This document shows, piece by piece, positions 44,770-54,432 of a stretch of 64,000 bases of DNA. How positions within the stretch are numbered: position 1 is the first letter of the stretch; each line of letters opens with the position of its first letter. A program made the position numbers and the translations under genes. The notes beneath the pieces are model-generated. The model was not told where the DNA came from and searched no databases. It saw nothing but the letters and a program-made list of their open reading frames with translations. The stretch spans positions 54,267 through 118,266 of the forward strand of contig CAKQME010000008.1 of the NCBI GenBank assembly GCA_934254815.1, written 5' to 3'. The DNA comes from an uncultured Clostridia bacterium (GTDB lineage Bacteria; Bacillota; Clostridia; Christensenellales; Borkfalkiaceae).

Positions 44770-45339
44770 ATGAAAACGGCAGTTATATATGCTCGGTATA
44801 GCGGTGAAAATCAAACGGAACAATCCATCGAAGGACAGTTGCGTGTATGCAACGATTATGCGAGAAATAACGATATTTTAATCGTCGGCACTTACGTTGA
44901 CCGTGCGATGACCGGCACGAACGATTTACGCCCCGACTTTCAAAGAATGATTAAAGATAGTGCTAAAAAACAATGGGATTACGTTCTCGTTTACAAGTTG
45001 GATAGGTTTTCCCGTAATAAGTATGAATCTACGATACATAAGCACACTTTAAAAGAAAACGGAGTCAAATTATTATCCGCTATGGAGAATATCCCCGACA
45101 CGCCCGAGGGAATTATTTTGGAGAGTTTACTCGAAGGGTTTGAGCATACAAATGGACATAAAGAATATAAAAAATTAAATTCAGAATTAAAAGCAGCGAT
45201 TTCAATGTATAGAAAAAACAAAAATGACAGTTCAAGTATTATAAAGAAATTAAAATTAATTATTAGTTTTGTTTTTTTAAACGATGGCAAAAGACTCACG
45301 GTTAATCACTCCGTGAGTCTTTTGCTTTCCTTACTATAA
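44770..45339 (+). pseudogene. serine recombinase, C-terminally truncated
   Basis: Residues 1-125 are a serine recombinase catalytic domain: AVIYARYSGENQTEQSIEGQ (catalytic Ser), DRAMTGTNDLRPDFQRM, YVLVYKLDRFSRN and a LESLLEGF end. The usual large recombinase and zinc-ribbon parts (another ~350 residues) are missing. After GFEHTNG the sequence is Lys/Asn-rich and runs into a terminator stem at 45289. AAAGGAG precedes the ATG. It is probably a remnant of an excised or decayed element. Confidence 0.8.
45289..45323 (+). terminator. rho-independent terminator
   Basis: AAAAGACTCACGG, loop of nine bases, then CCGTGAGTCTTTT: a 13-bp perfect stem followed by a short T run. It falls inside the 3' end of the truncated recombinase frame, which supports gene decay. 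Confidence 0.85.
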
Positions 45340-45410
45340 TAATGGAGTTTACGCAAACGAATAAGAAAAATCAATGAAAAAAATCTTCAAATAAAGCCGT
45401 CTTTAACAAA

Positions 45411-45445
45411 CAGCGCCGTTCCGATAAAATCTCGGAACGGCGCTG
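45411..45445 (-). terminator. terminator of TetR-esterase operon
   Basis: CAGCGCCGTTCCGA, loop TAAAATC, then the exact complement (45432-45445): a 14-bp stem. On the minus strand it is followed by TTTGTT, so it fits the end of the esterase gene stopping at 45538. Confidence 0.75.
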
Positions 45446-45537
45446 ATTTAATAATATGTTGCGATTATGAAAAAATGAGCAAATTATCTCTTAAATAAAA
45501 CTGCAAAAACAAGTAAATATACAATTGTATTGCGGCA

Positions 45538-47091
45538 TTATAATAAGCTATTTTCGGAACAATAAGGTTGCTGCGCGGATACCCGGAGCGTTTCTCCGGA
45601 ACGATTTACAAGCACGGTGCGTATCGAAGCGGGAGCGATTCCTTTTTCAACCCAGGAAATCAATGCGGTCATTCCGTCTTTGTCCGTAATTCCCGGTCCG
45701 TGCCATAAGCACGTTCCGTGTCCGTCTCCGGGCGTAATATATAATTTTACAAAATCGTCTAAATCAGACTTCCCGAAAAATTCAATCAGTTTTTCGTAAT
45801 AGTCTATCGTGTTATCCACGGGAATCAGCGGATCGTCGATTCCGTGATCTATAATCAGTTTTCCGCCTCGGTTTTTAAAAGCGGAAAGGTCGGGAGAGTA
45901 CGCAAGGCAATCCCCGAAATTTTCGACGCTTTTTTCGTATAATTCATACCATTTTTCGATAGTGATATCGTCAAAATTTTCGTTCGGGTTTCCCGTTATC
46001 CAGCGCGCGTATCTTACGGCGAGAAAAAACGGCTTCGGCTTTTTGGAAAAAAGCGGATACCAGAACGCGCCTATAGGTAAAATTTTATTCCAGCATTGCA
46101 CGCCCGGGCGATGAGCGCGGACTAAAATATTTCCGTTATTATCTTTTGGTCCGTTCCATATTTTTTCGACTATTTCGGCGTCTTCTTGCGTAACGACGTC
46201 GTTTCCGATCTTTTCGCCGATAAGCGAAAACGGATTAAAAGTAGTTTTCTCTTGTCTTTTATAATACTCTTCTTTTCCGCCGACGGAATCGTGAACTTTA
46301 CTCATAAAAAAGTTCATTTTTTTATATCCGACGTAATGCCGACCGCTATTCATTACGGCGGTTGCCCATAGTCCCATCATAAGAAACTTCGACCAGTTGA
46401 TTGCGGGGCAGGAAGCCCAGATTCCGTCGTAATCTTCTGGAAATTCCTGCGCTTCTACCATACATTGCCGTCCGCCGCCGCTCCCTCCGTGAAGATAGGA
46501 ATACTTAACGACTTTTCCGTGCAGAATTTCCGCAACTCTCTTGCCGATAAGCGTCATAAAATGCGTGCTTGCGGCGCGCCAGTTTTCAATCAGTTCGAAA
46601 TCGAGTTTTCCGTTTTCGTCGAAAGCCCAATCGTCCGTTTTTGCTCCGCCGTCCGTGGTGGCTGCCGTAAAGTGGTTGATAATGCCTTTTGCCATCGTCA
46701 TTCCGCGGGAAACGTTATTCGGCGCCGCGATATATCTTTCGCCCCCGACGCTCGTGCCGCCGCCGGGACATCCGACAAATCTTTCGTTCCATTCAAGCGG
46801 CGACCAAACGACTATCGTCTCTTCGTTTTTCCCCGTTTTACGTTTGATTTTTACCGAAACGTAAGGCGGAAGCCCTTCGATTTTCGTTGTAGCGCCGATT
46901 CCCGCGAGAAAATCCGCCGCCTTGTTTTTGAACACTCCGCTTTCGTTTATCGAAACTTCCGATATTTTTATATCCGAAAACTCTTTGCTTAAAGCGGCAT
47001 TCATATATTCGACGGCGGCTCTTTCTCTTATTCCGCTCGTTTCGGTAATGCCTGAAATATCGTAAAACAAATTATCGTCTTTTTCTTTCAT
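45538..47091 (-). CDS. tannase/feruloyl-esterase-family hydrolase
   Basis: 517 residues from the ATG at 47091, which overlaps the TetR stop (ATGA). GCPGGGTSVGG (oxyanion area) and YLHGGSGGGRQCM (catalytic Ser, near residue 190) are clear, as are IIDHGIDDPLIP (Asp) and GDGHGTCLW (His) near the C-terminus. The family cleaves ester-linked phenolics such as gallate or ferulate from sugars. No signal peptide is seen, so it would act in the cell. It sits in an operon with the TetR gene and opposite a rhamnosidase cluster, which suggests phenolic-glycoside use. Confidence 0.8.
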   Translation of the reverse strand: MKEKDDNLFYDISGITETSGIRERAAVEYMNAALSKEFSDIKISEVSINESGVFKNKAADFLAGIGATTKIEGLPPYVSVKIKRKTGKNEETIVVWSPLEWNERFVGCPGGGTSVGGERYIAAPNNVSRGMTMAKGIINHFTAATTDGGAKTDDWAFDENGKLDFELIENWRAASTHFMTLIGKRVAEILHGKVVKYSYLHGGSGGGRQCMVEAQEFPEDYDGIWASCPAINWSKFLMMGLWATAVMNSGRHYVGYKKMNFFMSKVHDSVGGKEEYYKRQEKTTFNPFSLIGEKIGNDVVTQEDAEIVEKIWNGPKDNNGNILVRAHRPGVQCWNKILPIGAFWYPLFSKKPKPFFLAVRYARWITGNPNENFDDITIEKWYELYEKSVENFGDCLAYSPDLSAFKNRGGKLIIDHGIDDPLIPVDNTIDYYEKLIEFFGKSDLDDFVKLYITPGDGHGTCLWHGPGITDKDGMTALISWVEKGIAPASIRTVLVNRSGETLRVSAQQPYCSENSLL

Positions 47092-47621
47092 GATTTTATA
47101 ATACACTCCGTACTTATGAATTTTATAAGTTTTTCGATATCCGCAATATTCGGCGTTCCGTCCATTCCGCGTTTTATCCATTCGTCTATGAATCCGTAAA
47201 TCATTCCGGCAATCATTCCGCAGATATAGGCGGAAGTGTCGTCCATCTCGGGTTTCGGTCCGCAACAGGAAAATACGTGTTCTTTCAGAATAGAGGAAAG
47301 ATCGTTTTTATAAATAAGCAGAATCAATTTTTCGTTTTTCTTATACACGGCGAGCAGTTCTTTCCAGAACGAGCCGTTAAAACTTTCTTGCGGCTTACTG
47401 ATATACGTTTGCCACCATTCGTCGGTACATTTCGTAAGATATACCGATAAAATATCGCGAACGGAAGAATAATTGCGGTAAAAAGACATTCTGCCGACGC
47501 CCGCTTTCATACAGAGTTCGGAAACGCTTATTTCAGAAAAAGGCTTTTTCTCCATAAGTTGAAGCAAGGCTTCCGTTAAACTTTCGATAACGAGATCGTG
47601 CGCCGAGTTTTTTCTGGTCAT
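47088..47621 (-). CDS. TetR-family repressor
   Basis: 177 residues from the ATG at 47621, with GTAGGAG at the right distance; longer upstream starts lack this. The HTH is at residues 25-48 (ISVSELCMKAGVGRMSFYRN). The C-terminal domain is a ligand-binding all-alpha fold. It is transcribed first in the operon with the esterase and is divergent from the 47792 operon. The palindromes at 47707 and 54370 are its likely operators. Confidence 0.85.
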   Translation of the reverse strand: MTRKNSAHDLVIESLTEALLQLMEKKPFSEISVSELCMKAGVGRMSFYRNYSSVRDILSVYLTKCTDEWWQTYISKPQESFNGSFWKELLAVYKKNEKLILLIYKNDLSSILKEHVFSCCGPKPEMDDTSAYICGMIAGMIYGFIDEWIKRGMDGTPNIADIEKLIKFISTECIIKS

Positions 47622-47687
47622 ATATGTTACATCTCCTACAGTTTTGTCACAGTTGATTGTTTTTCCTTTGATTTCTCGCAAAAGTCA

Positions 47688-47760
47688 TTGCCAAAAACAG
47701 ATTAAAGTGTTACAATTGTATCACTACATTGATTGTATCATCATAGTTGTATTTTGTCAA
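47688..47760. promoter_or_regulatory. divergent promoters with TetR-type operator
   Basis: Plus promoter: TTGCCA (47688-47693), 17 bases, TACAAT (47711-47716). Minus promoter: TTGACA (47755-47760), 17 bases, TACAAT (47732-47737). The 18-base near-perfect palindrome GTGTTACAATTGTATCAC (47707-47724) covers the plus -10. A second half-site TTGTATCA (47734-47741) covers the minus -10. Repression of both directions by the adjacent TetR protein is likely. Confidence 0.85.
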
Positions 47761-47791
47761 TCAAAAAAACGAAAAAAACGAGGAGATTTGC

Positions 47792-49009
47792 ATGAACGTT
47801 AAAAATATAGACGAAACGATGAATAAATACGTCGCAAACGGCGAATTGTCGTGCGCGGCGCTCGTGGTTACGAAAGGAAAGGACGACGTATATAAAAATA
47901 CGTGGGGCTATTCCGATCTGAACGATAAAATTCCCGTTGACGACAAAAGCATATACAGGCTGATGTCGATGACGAAATGTATAACCGCCGTTGCCGTAAT
48001 GATTCTGATCGACGAAGGGAAATTATCGCTCGACGACGCCGTTTCCGAGTATATTCCCGAATTGAAAAATCTAAGAGTATCCGTTGACGAGAGATACGTT
48101 TATCGCGGACAAGTAAATCCGTTAAAGTTAATATGGAAAGTGGCGACTTTTAACCCCGACAAGGTTAAAACCGTTCCCGCAGACAGAGAAATTACCGTCA
48201 GAGATCTGTTATCGCATTCTTCCGGGCTTCAGCAAGGCGTGGTGGGTTTTATACAAATGTTAAAGGACAAAAAGCCGCGCGCGAGCATGGATGAAGAGGC
48301 AAAAAAATACGCCGCGTTGCCTCTCGGATTTCAGCCGGGCGAAGGAACGGGGTATTCGCCTATTGCCGGATTCGATATGCTCGGACTTTTAATCGAACGC
48401 GTAAGCGGAGAAAAAGTCGGCGATTTTATGAAAGAAAAGATATTTACTCCGCTCGGAATGAAAGACACGTTTTTTTACCCCGATACGGAAGAGCAAAACA
48501 AAAGAATCGTTCGCGTTTATAAGCGTAAAAAAGATAAACTCGTAGACGTGACGGGCGGAAAGGACGATATGGATTCGTTGCTTAAAAGAAGCAACGGTTA
48601 TACGGCTTGTTCGGGCGGATTGTTTTCGACCGCAGGCGATTTCGATAAATTCGCAAAAATGCTGCTTTGGGGCGGCGAATATAACGGCGCGAGAATTTTA
48701 AAAGAAGATACCGTCCGACTTATGGCAACAGAAGCGCCGAAAAAACATCTCGAACCCGATCCCGGTTGCGTGTGGGGCTTGGGAATGAAAATAAGGCAAA
48801 ACCCGGAAAAAGCAAATTCGTTTGCAACGGCGGGGACTTACGGTTGGAGCGGCGCGTTCGGTACGCACTTTTTTATCAGCCCGAAAGATAATTTAGCCGC
48901 AGTGTTCATGACGAACAGAACCGACCTTAACGGATCAGGATCTTATATATCAAAAGAAATCGAACGGCTCGTATTCGGCTGTTTCGGGGAGGGAAATAAA
49001 AATGTTTAA
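47792..49009 (+). CDS. beta-lactamase-family serine hydrolase
   Basis: 405 residues from the ATG at 47792 behind AGGAG. The S-x-x-K motif is in YRLMSMTKCITAVA (near residue 62), and YSPIAGFDMLGLL follows as the Tyr motif. LLSHSSGLQ is also present. No signal peptide. The class includes esterases and carboxypeptidases as well as lactamases; its place ahead of a rhamnosidase and a sugar esterase suggests an esterase for acylated sugars rather than antibiotic resistance. Confidence 0.8.
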   Translation: MNVKNIDETMNKYVANGELSCAALVVTKGKDDVYKNTWGYSDLNDKIPVDDKSIYRLMSMTKCITAVAVMILIDEGKLSLDDAVSEYIPELKNLRVSVDERYVYRGQVNPLKLIWKVATFNPDKVKTVPADREITVRDLLSHSSGLQQGVVGFIQMLKDKKPRASMDEEAKKYAALPLGFQPGEGTGYSPIAGFDMLGLLIERVSGEKVGDFMKEKIFTPLGMKDTFFYPDTEEQNKRIVRVYKRKKDKLVDVTGGKDDMDSLLKRSNGYTACSGGLFSTAGDFDKFAKMLLWGGEYNGARILKEDTVRLMATEAPKKHLEPDPGCVWGLGMKIRQNPEKANSFATAGTYGWSGAFGTHFFISPKDNLAAVFMTNRTDLNGSGSYISKEIERLVFGCFGEGNKNV

Positions 49010-51635
49010 GGTTACTCATCTTCGCGTCAATCACAAAAATAACCGTTTTATCGGCGCAGACGACTCCGTCGAGTTTTCGTGGCGGCTCGTAAGCGACGAG
49101 AAAAACGTCGTTCAGTCGGCGTATCGGATAATCGTATCCGCAAACGATAATACCGTTTGGGACAGCGGAAAAATTAACGGCGACGAACAAAGTTTCGTTC
49201 CTTATCCCGGCGACGACTTTGACGAAAAAACGGAATATATTGCCGAAGTAACCGCTTGGGATAACAAGGGCAACAAGGCGACTGCTTCCATCATATTCGA
49301 AACGGCATATAAAAAGAATCGCCTATGGGAAGCAAAGTGGGCGGAAAGCCCGTTTGAACGCAACCCCGTGCCTTACTTTACTTACGGGGTTGAAAATCCC
49401 GTCGTTTCGTTTACCAAAACTTTTTCGTCCGATAAAAAAGTAAAAAAAGCGCGGTTATACGCAACGTGTTACGGCGTTTATCGTCCGCTCATAAACGGAA
49501 AGCGCGGCGACGATTGCGAATTCGCGCCCGAATTTACGCCTTACGACAAGATATTGAATTATCAATGTTACGACGTTACCGAGTTTATAAAAAACGGCGA
49601 CAACACGCTCGAACTTCTCGTAGGCGACGGATGGTATTTCTGCGGTCAGACGGAAGTGGTTACCGATAACAGAAAGAAGAAACCGTCGGTGCTTTTCGTT
49701 CTGGACGTTTGTTACGACGACGGGACGATAAAAAGCGTGCTGTCGGGCAAAGAAGTTTTATGCCGCAAAACGAATACCGTCTTTTCCGATATTTTTATGG
49801 GCGAAAAAACAGATATGACCGCGCCTTTCGGAAAAGCGGAAAACGCCGAAGAGAAAGACTATGCTTACGATATTTTACGTTGCCAGCCGATAGACGGAAT
49901 AAAAGCGGTTGAGGAAATTTCCGCGAAAAAGATTTTTGTATCTCCGAAAGGCGAAACGATCGTTGATTTCGGGCAGGTTATCGCGGGCAGAACGAGAGTT
50001 GTTATAAAAGAGCCGAAAGGACGGGAACTTAAATTCGAGCATAGCGAAGTTCTGGACGCCGACGGGAATTATTTTGCCGCAATCGTGGCGAAACAATGCG
50101 ATACCGTGATTGCCGACGGAACGGAATTTATATTCGAACCGAAATTCACCTTTCACGGTTTCAGATACGTTCGGGTAAGCGGAATGGATAATCCGACGCC
50201 AGACAGGTTTACAGCCGTGCTTTTAACGTCCGAAAAAGAGGATATTTCGTCGTTTTCGTGCGAAGACGAGCGTTTCAACAGGTTATATAAAAACATACGC
50301 TATTCGCAAAAGAATAATATGATGTCCGTTCCTACGGATTGCCCGACGAGAGAAAAAGCGGGATGGACGGGGGATATTGCGATGTACGCGCTTGCCGCCG
50401 CGACCAACGACGATATGTCGGCTTTTCTTTCCTGCTGGCTCGACGGGTTAAGAGCCGATCAACTCCCCGACGGAGTTATACCCATCGTTTCGCCGTATAC
50501 GAATATGTACGATATGGTGGCAAGAAAGACGATGAGCGACTTCAAGGAAGAAAAGCGGATAGACGGGCTTGACGAAATCGTCGGTGAAAACAGTTTTTTA
50601 AGTTGCGGCGACAATCCCGCCACGGGCGTTGCCGGGTGGAGCGACTCCATAGTGTTCGTGCCGTATGCTTTATATAAAACGACGGGCAATAAGTCGATTA
50701 TCCGCGAAAACTACTCCGCAATGAAAAAATGGTGCGATTGGATTATCCGCGAGGCTTGCGAGAAAAAAGGCACTGATCTTCCCGACGAAATCGATAAGTA
50801 TTTATGGAATACGGGCTTTCAGTTCGGCGAATGGCTTGTTCCCGGAAGGACGGGCGAAGGCTTTGAAATATGCAAAGAATCCGCGTTATATATCTCGTCG
50901 TTTTTCGGTTATAAAACTTTAACTATGTTTTCCGAACTCGGTAAAGTTATCGGCGACGAAAGCACGGAATTTTACGGCAATTACGCAAATAAAATGAAAT
51001 CTGCCATACAAAACGGACTTTTCGCAAACGACATGCTCCCACGCCATTTAATGGGCGCGTATGTCCTTGCGTTCGCGTTCGATCTCGTAGACGATATTTA
51101 TCGCGAAGAATATAAACAAAGGCTCATATCGCTTGTGGAAGAACACGGATATTGCTTGCAGACGGGTTTTCTCGCAACGCCTTTTCTTATGGACGCGCTC
51201 GAAAAAATCGGCAGAAAAGATCTCGCTAAGGCAATACTTTACCAGACGAAAAGCCCTTCTTGGTTATACGAAGTCGAAAAAGGCGCGACGAGTATGTGGG
51301 AATCGTGGACGGCTATGAACGAAAACGGAAATCCCGAAAAGGTCAGTTTTGATCACTATGCGTTCGGCGTAATAGACGAATGGTTCAGAAGAAGAATTTG
51401 CGGTATCGATTTTATCGAAGCGGGGTTCAAAAAGATTAAAATCGCGCCCGATCCCTTTTACGGTTTTGAAAAATTCTCCCGCACTCTCGTTGCGGAAGCG
51501 GGCGAAATAAAAGTCGCGAGAAACCGCAATACGCTTTCGGTAAGCATTCCCGTAAATACGACGGCAACCGTAGAATGGCAGGGGAAAACTTACGAAATAG
51601 GCAGCGGCGATTACGTTTTTGGAGGGGACGAATGA
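49002..51635 (+). CDS. alpha-L-rhamnosidase, GH78
   Basis: 877 residues of the full-length GH78 layout with no signal peptide. The N-terminal domains (residues 1-280) are beta-sandwiches (WEAKWAESPFERN, YATCYGVYRPLINGKRG). The (alpha/alpha)6 barrel has VPTDCPTREKAGWTGDIAM (near residue 445) and a GATSMWESW motif (near residue 765). It would release L-rhamnose from oligosaccharides or glycosides in the cytoplasm. It overlaps the serine hydrolase gene by eight bases. Confidence 0.9.
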   Translation: MFKVTHLRVNHKNNRFIGADDSVEFSWRLVSDEKNVVQSAYRIIVSANDNTVWDSGKINGDEQSFVPYPGDDFDEKTEYIAEVTAWDNKGNKATASIIFETAYKKNRLWEAKWAESPFERNPVPYFTYGVENPVVSFTKTFSSDKKVKKARLYATCYGVYRPLINGKRGDDCEFAPEFTPYDKILNYQCYDVTEFIKNGDNTLELLVGDGWYFCGQTEVVTDNRKKKPSVLFVLDVCYDDGTIKSVLSGKEVLCRKTNTVFSDIFMGEKTDMTAPFGKAENAEEKDYAYDILRCQPIDGIKAVEEISAKKIFVSPKGETIVDFGQVIAGRTRVVIKEPKGRELKFEHSEVLDADGNYFAAIVAKQCDTVIADGTEFIFEPKFTFHGFRYVRVSGMDNPTPDRFTAVLLTSEKEDISSFSCEDERFNRLYKNIRYSQKNNMMSVPTDCPTREKAGWTGDIAMYALAAATNDDMSAFLSCWLDGLRADQLPDGVIPIVSPYTNMYDMVARKTMSDFKEEKRIDGLDEIVGENSFLSCGDNPATGVAGWSDSIVFVPYALYKTTGNKSIIRENYSAMKKWCDWIIREACEKKGTDLPDEIDKYLWNTGFQFGEWLVPGRTGEGFEICKESALYISSFFGYKTLTMFSELGKVIGDESTEFYGNYANKMKSAIQNGLFANDMLPRHLMGAYVLAFAFDLVDDIYREEYKQRLISLVEEHGYCLQTGFLATPFLMDALEKIGRKDLAKAILYQTKSPSWLYEVEKGATSMWESWTAMNENGNPEKVSFDHYAFGVIDEWFRRRICGIDFIEAGFKKIKIAPDPFYGFEKFSRTLVAEAGEIKVARNRNTLSVSIPVNTTATVEWQGKTYEIGSGDYVFGGDE

Positions 51636-52615
51636 TAAACGAAAACACAACGCTTTTCGACCTTTATAACGACGAATCTCTTTCGGAAATAAAAGATTGC
51701 CTTATCGCGGGCGGAGAAAATTTCTTTCTCGGCGAAACGGGCAAACTTTCTTTGAAAGAGTTTAACGAGAAAGTGCAGCCGACGTGGGGCTATGCCGATA
51801 TGCTTACGGGAATTTTCGGCGTTCGCGACGCTTTTGCCCGCGGCGGAAAGGTTATTCCCGTTTACGGCGAGAAAGAAATCGAAAGCGACGAGGATAAACG
51901 CAAAGTTAAACTCGTCTTTTTCCCGGCGAAAAACAAAAAAAGAAAAACGGCGTTTATCGCTTCGGGAGGAGCGTACGGCTCGGTGTGCAATCTTGCGGAA
52001 GGCTTTCCCATTGCGACGGTTCTTGCGGAAAACGGGTACGATTGTTTTTGTTTGCGTTATCGCACGGCAACGCCCGAAAGTTTTATATCGGGGCTTTTGC
52101 CTAAGCCGATGGAAGATTTTGCCGCGGCGATCAGGCTTATCGCAAATTGCGCGGACGACTTGAACGTCGATATGAGCGATTACAGCGTATGCGGTTTTTC
52201 GGCGGGCGGTCATCTTTGCGCGAGTGTAGCCTGCGAAAATATCGGGCTTAAAAAATACGGACTTAAAAATCCCGCGAAAGTAATTCTCGCGTATCCTCTC
52301 GTAGACCTGAAAGATCTGACGGGAAAAATCGGCGCGTATATGCTTACGGGATTGTTCGGGAAAAACCCAGATAATCGACTTATAGACGAGTATTCGCCGA
52401 TCGAACACCTTTCCGTGCAGTATCCCGAAACCTTTATCGTTCAGGCAAACGACGACAAAACCGTTAATGCGGCTAAAAGCGCTGCGTTTGTCGAAAGGCT
52501 TAACTCTTTGGGCGTAAGCGCGAAATTAAAAACAGCGGAAAACGGCGGTCACGGGTTCGGTTTGGGCTCGAATACCGACCTTTGCGGCTGGATAGGCGAA
52601 GCGTTTGATTTTTAG
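51632..52615 (+). CDS. alpha/beta-hydrolase, acetylesterase-like
   Basis: 327 residues from the ATG at 51632 (GGAGGGG), overlapping the rhamnosidase stop. FIASGGAYGSV is the oxyanion-type motif; VCGFSAGGHLCASV holds the catalytic Ser (near residue 190). VQANDDKTVN gives Asp and NGGHGFG gives His. The family deacetylates sugars. It is a likely partner of GH78 in processing acylated rhamnosides. Confidence 0.8.
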   Translation: MINENTTLFDLYNDESLSEIKDCLIAGGENFFLGETGKLSLKEFNEKVQPTWGYADMLTGIFGVRDAFARGGKVIPVYGEKEIESDEDKRKVKLVFFPAKNKKRKTAFIASGGAYGSVCNLAEGFPIATVLAENGYDCFCLRYRTATPESFISGLLPKPMEDFAAAIRLIANCADDLNVDMSDYSVCGFSAGGHLCASVACENIGLKKYGLKNPAKVILAYPLVDLKDLTGKIGAYMLTGLFGKNPDNRLIDEYSPIEHLSVQYPETFIVQANDDKTVNAAKSAAFVERLNSLGVSAKLKTAENGGHGFGLGSNTDLCGWIGEAFDF

Positions 52616-52644
52616 CCGTCGGTTTAAATATTCATCGGGGGGAA

Positions 52645-54288
52645 ATGATGAAAACTTACGTTAAAAACAGAGTCCGTACTTATTTACTTATCACGCTTAT
52701 ACCTTTAATTACAAGCATAGCGGTTTACGCCGTTACTTTCAGCGCGCTCTCCTCGGCGATTAAAAAAACCGAGCAAAGCGTTTTTTCCGCTTTTACGGAA
52801 TATTTTGAAGCGTCGCTTGAAACGGCAATCGAAAAAACGCATAAAATCGTCTACGGATACGACTATATTTCGCTCGATCGTTCCGACGTATCGCTCGGCG
52901 CCGACGACGATAAATTCACGTCGGTAAAAGACAAGTTGGTTGCGATTAAAAGCGAAACGCCTTTCGTAACGAGAGTTGCGTTGCCCGTTTCCGACGGATT
53001 TTTTATAACCGACGCGGGGTTGGACGATAAAACTTATTTTACCGATACTATATCCCGACTCGTCGGAAAGAGCGCGGAGCAACTCGAAAAAACGTACGGC
53101 GAATACTCCGCCGAGAAAATTCGTCTGATTGACTTCGGAGAGTATTCTGCGGCGATACTTAGCGTCGATTACGTTGCCGATAAAAAAGCGGTCTGGATTA
53201 TCGATAACGGTAAACTTAAAAAAAGCGTTATCGATTATTTCGGTTACGGTAATTTCGTTTTGTCGATAGGCGAAATAGAAATTACGAAAGGCAGCCCGGA
53301 CGAAAACGCATTCAGAAACGCAATAATCGGAAAATCTACGGGCATAAATTACGCAATGTCGATCCCGGGCGGCGAATATTCGTATATATTCATACCCTTA
53401 TGGGTATTTTTCTCCGCGTCGCTCGTTTTAAGCGTTGCTTTAACGGCGTTTCTTATCGTAAAAAACGCAAAACGCGGTTATAAGCCGATTGAAAAAATCG
53501 CAAAAAAACTAAACGACGGCGACGTTTTGTCGGAAAAGGGCGAATTCGACTCGATAGAAAAAGGAATAGACAAAATAATAGAGCAGAAACGCTTTGCGGA
53601 AGAAAAAGCGAAATCGGATCGCGACGCGATAATAAAAGGCATAGCGGTAATCAACGTAGAAGACGTAAAAGCGTTTTTCAATTTATTAAAAACGAAAGAT
53701 TTTTCCGAAGCGGGCGAAAAATTAAAAAAATTCGTTTTGCCGATGACGGATAACGTGAGTGAGAACGAAGTTGCCGCGAGATTGCTTTCATTAAGCGGCA
53801 GGCTGAACGCCGAACTCGATAAAGCGACGAAAAATTTTAAGGAGAGTTTTTTACAGGAACTCGATTATAAAACCCTTTTCTCAAACGCTTTGTCAAAAGA
53901 CGATTTTATTTCCGCTACCGATAAGGTTTTTTCCGCGCTGCAAAGTTATACCGACGAATACGGCGTGGATAAAAACGATTGGACCGAAGCCGTTAAAGAA
54001 TACGTTGCGGATAACTATACCGACGCAAATCTGACCGTTGCGTATCTTGCCGAAAAGTTCCATTTCAGTTTGTCGCATTTTTCGCGCTCGTTCAAGGAAA
54101 CGACAGGCGAAAGTTTGTCCCTTTACATAGATAAAGTACGGATAAATAACGCCGAACGATTGCTTGAAGAGGGGTTGTCCGTTGAAGAAACGGCGATTAA
54201 AACGGGTTTTTCGGATCGCGGTACTTTTATGCGTGTATTCAAAAAAATCAACGGAATTACGCCGTCGCGATATAAAAAACGGGGTTAA
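52645..54288 (+). CDS. membrane-bound AraC-family regulator
   Basis: 547 residues. Two membrane segments (about 12-33 and 250-272) flank an extracytoplasmic sensor domain. The C-terminal ~100 residues form an AraC double HTH (LAEKFHFSLSHFSRSFKETT, then VEETAIKTGFSDRGTFMRVF and ITPSRYKKRG). A middle linker (about 290-420) has helical coiled segments. An alternative start at 52648 would suit the GGGGGG site better. It probably senses an extracellular glycan and activates the ABC-GH3 genes downstream. Confidence 0.8.
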   Translation: MMKTYVKNRVRTYLLITLIPLITSIAVYAVTFSALSSAIKKTEQSVFSAFTEYFEASLETAIEKTHKIVYGYDYISLDRSDVSLGADDDKFTSVKDKLVAIKSETPFVTRVALPVSDGFFITDAGLDDKTYFTDTISRLVGKSAEQLEKTYGEYSAEKIRLIDFGEYSAAILSVDYVADKKAVWIIDNGKLKKSVIDYFGYGNFVLSIGEIEITKGSPDENAFRNAIIGKSTGINYAMSIPGGEYSYIFIPLWVFFSASLVLSVALTAFLIVKNAKRGYKPIEKIAKKLNDGDVLSEKGEFDSIEKGIDKIIEQKRFAEEKAKSDRDAIIKGIAVINVEDVKAFFNLLKTKDFSEAGEKLKKFVLPMTDNVSENEVAARLLSLSGRLNAELDKATKNFKESFLQELDYKTLFSNALSKDDFISATDKVFSALQSYTDEYGVDKNDWTEAVKEYVADNYTDANLTVAYLAEKFHFSLSHFSRSFKETTGESLSLYIDKVRINNAERLLEEGLSVEETAIKTGFSDRGTFMRVFKKINGITPSRYKKRG

Positions 54289-54350
54289 AAACGGCGTATG
54301 CGGCGATTTTTGCGGTTTGTTTCAGTTTTTGTCGTAATAAAAAAAGGCTA

Positions 54351-54387
54351 TTGACACCGAAAAAACGAAGTGTTACAATTGTCTCAA
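54351..54387 (+). promoter_or_regulatory. promoter of ABC operon with TetR-type operator
   Basis: TTGACA (54351-54356), 17 bases, TACAAT (54374-54379). GTGTTACAATTGT (54370-54382) covers the -10 and matches the operator at 47707-47719 exactly; the outer half (CTCAAC) is less symmetric. This ties the operon to the TetR protein at 47088. Confidence 0.8.
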
Positions 54388-54432
54388 CACGAGCGGCAAA
54401 CGCTCGATGAAAATAAGGAGGACGATGATAAA

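Noticed and set aside
47792..49009. Antibiotic-resistance beta-lactamase
   Set aside because: No signal peptide, and the genes around it are for sugar-ester and rhamnoside breakdown, so an esterase-like role is more likely.
51611..52408. Minus-strand open frame (265 codons) opposite the esterase gene
   Set aside because: Antisense to a hydrolase with complete catalytic motifs; basic, low-complexity translation.
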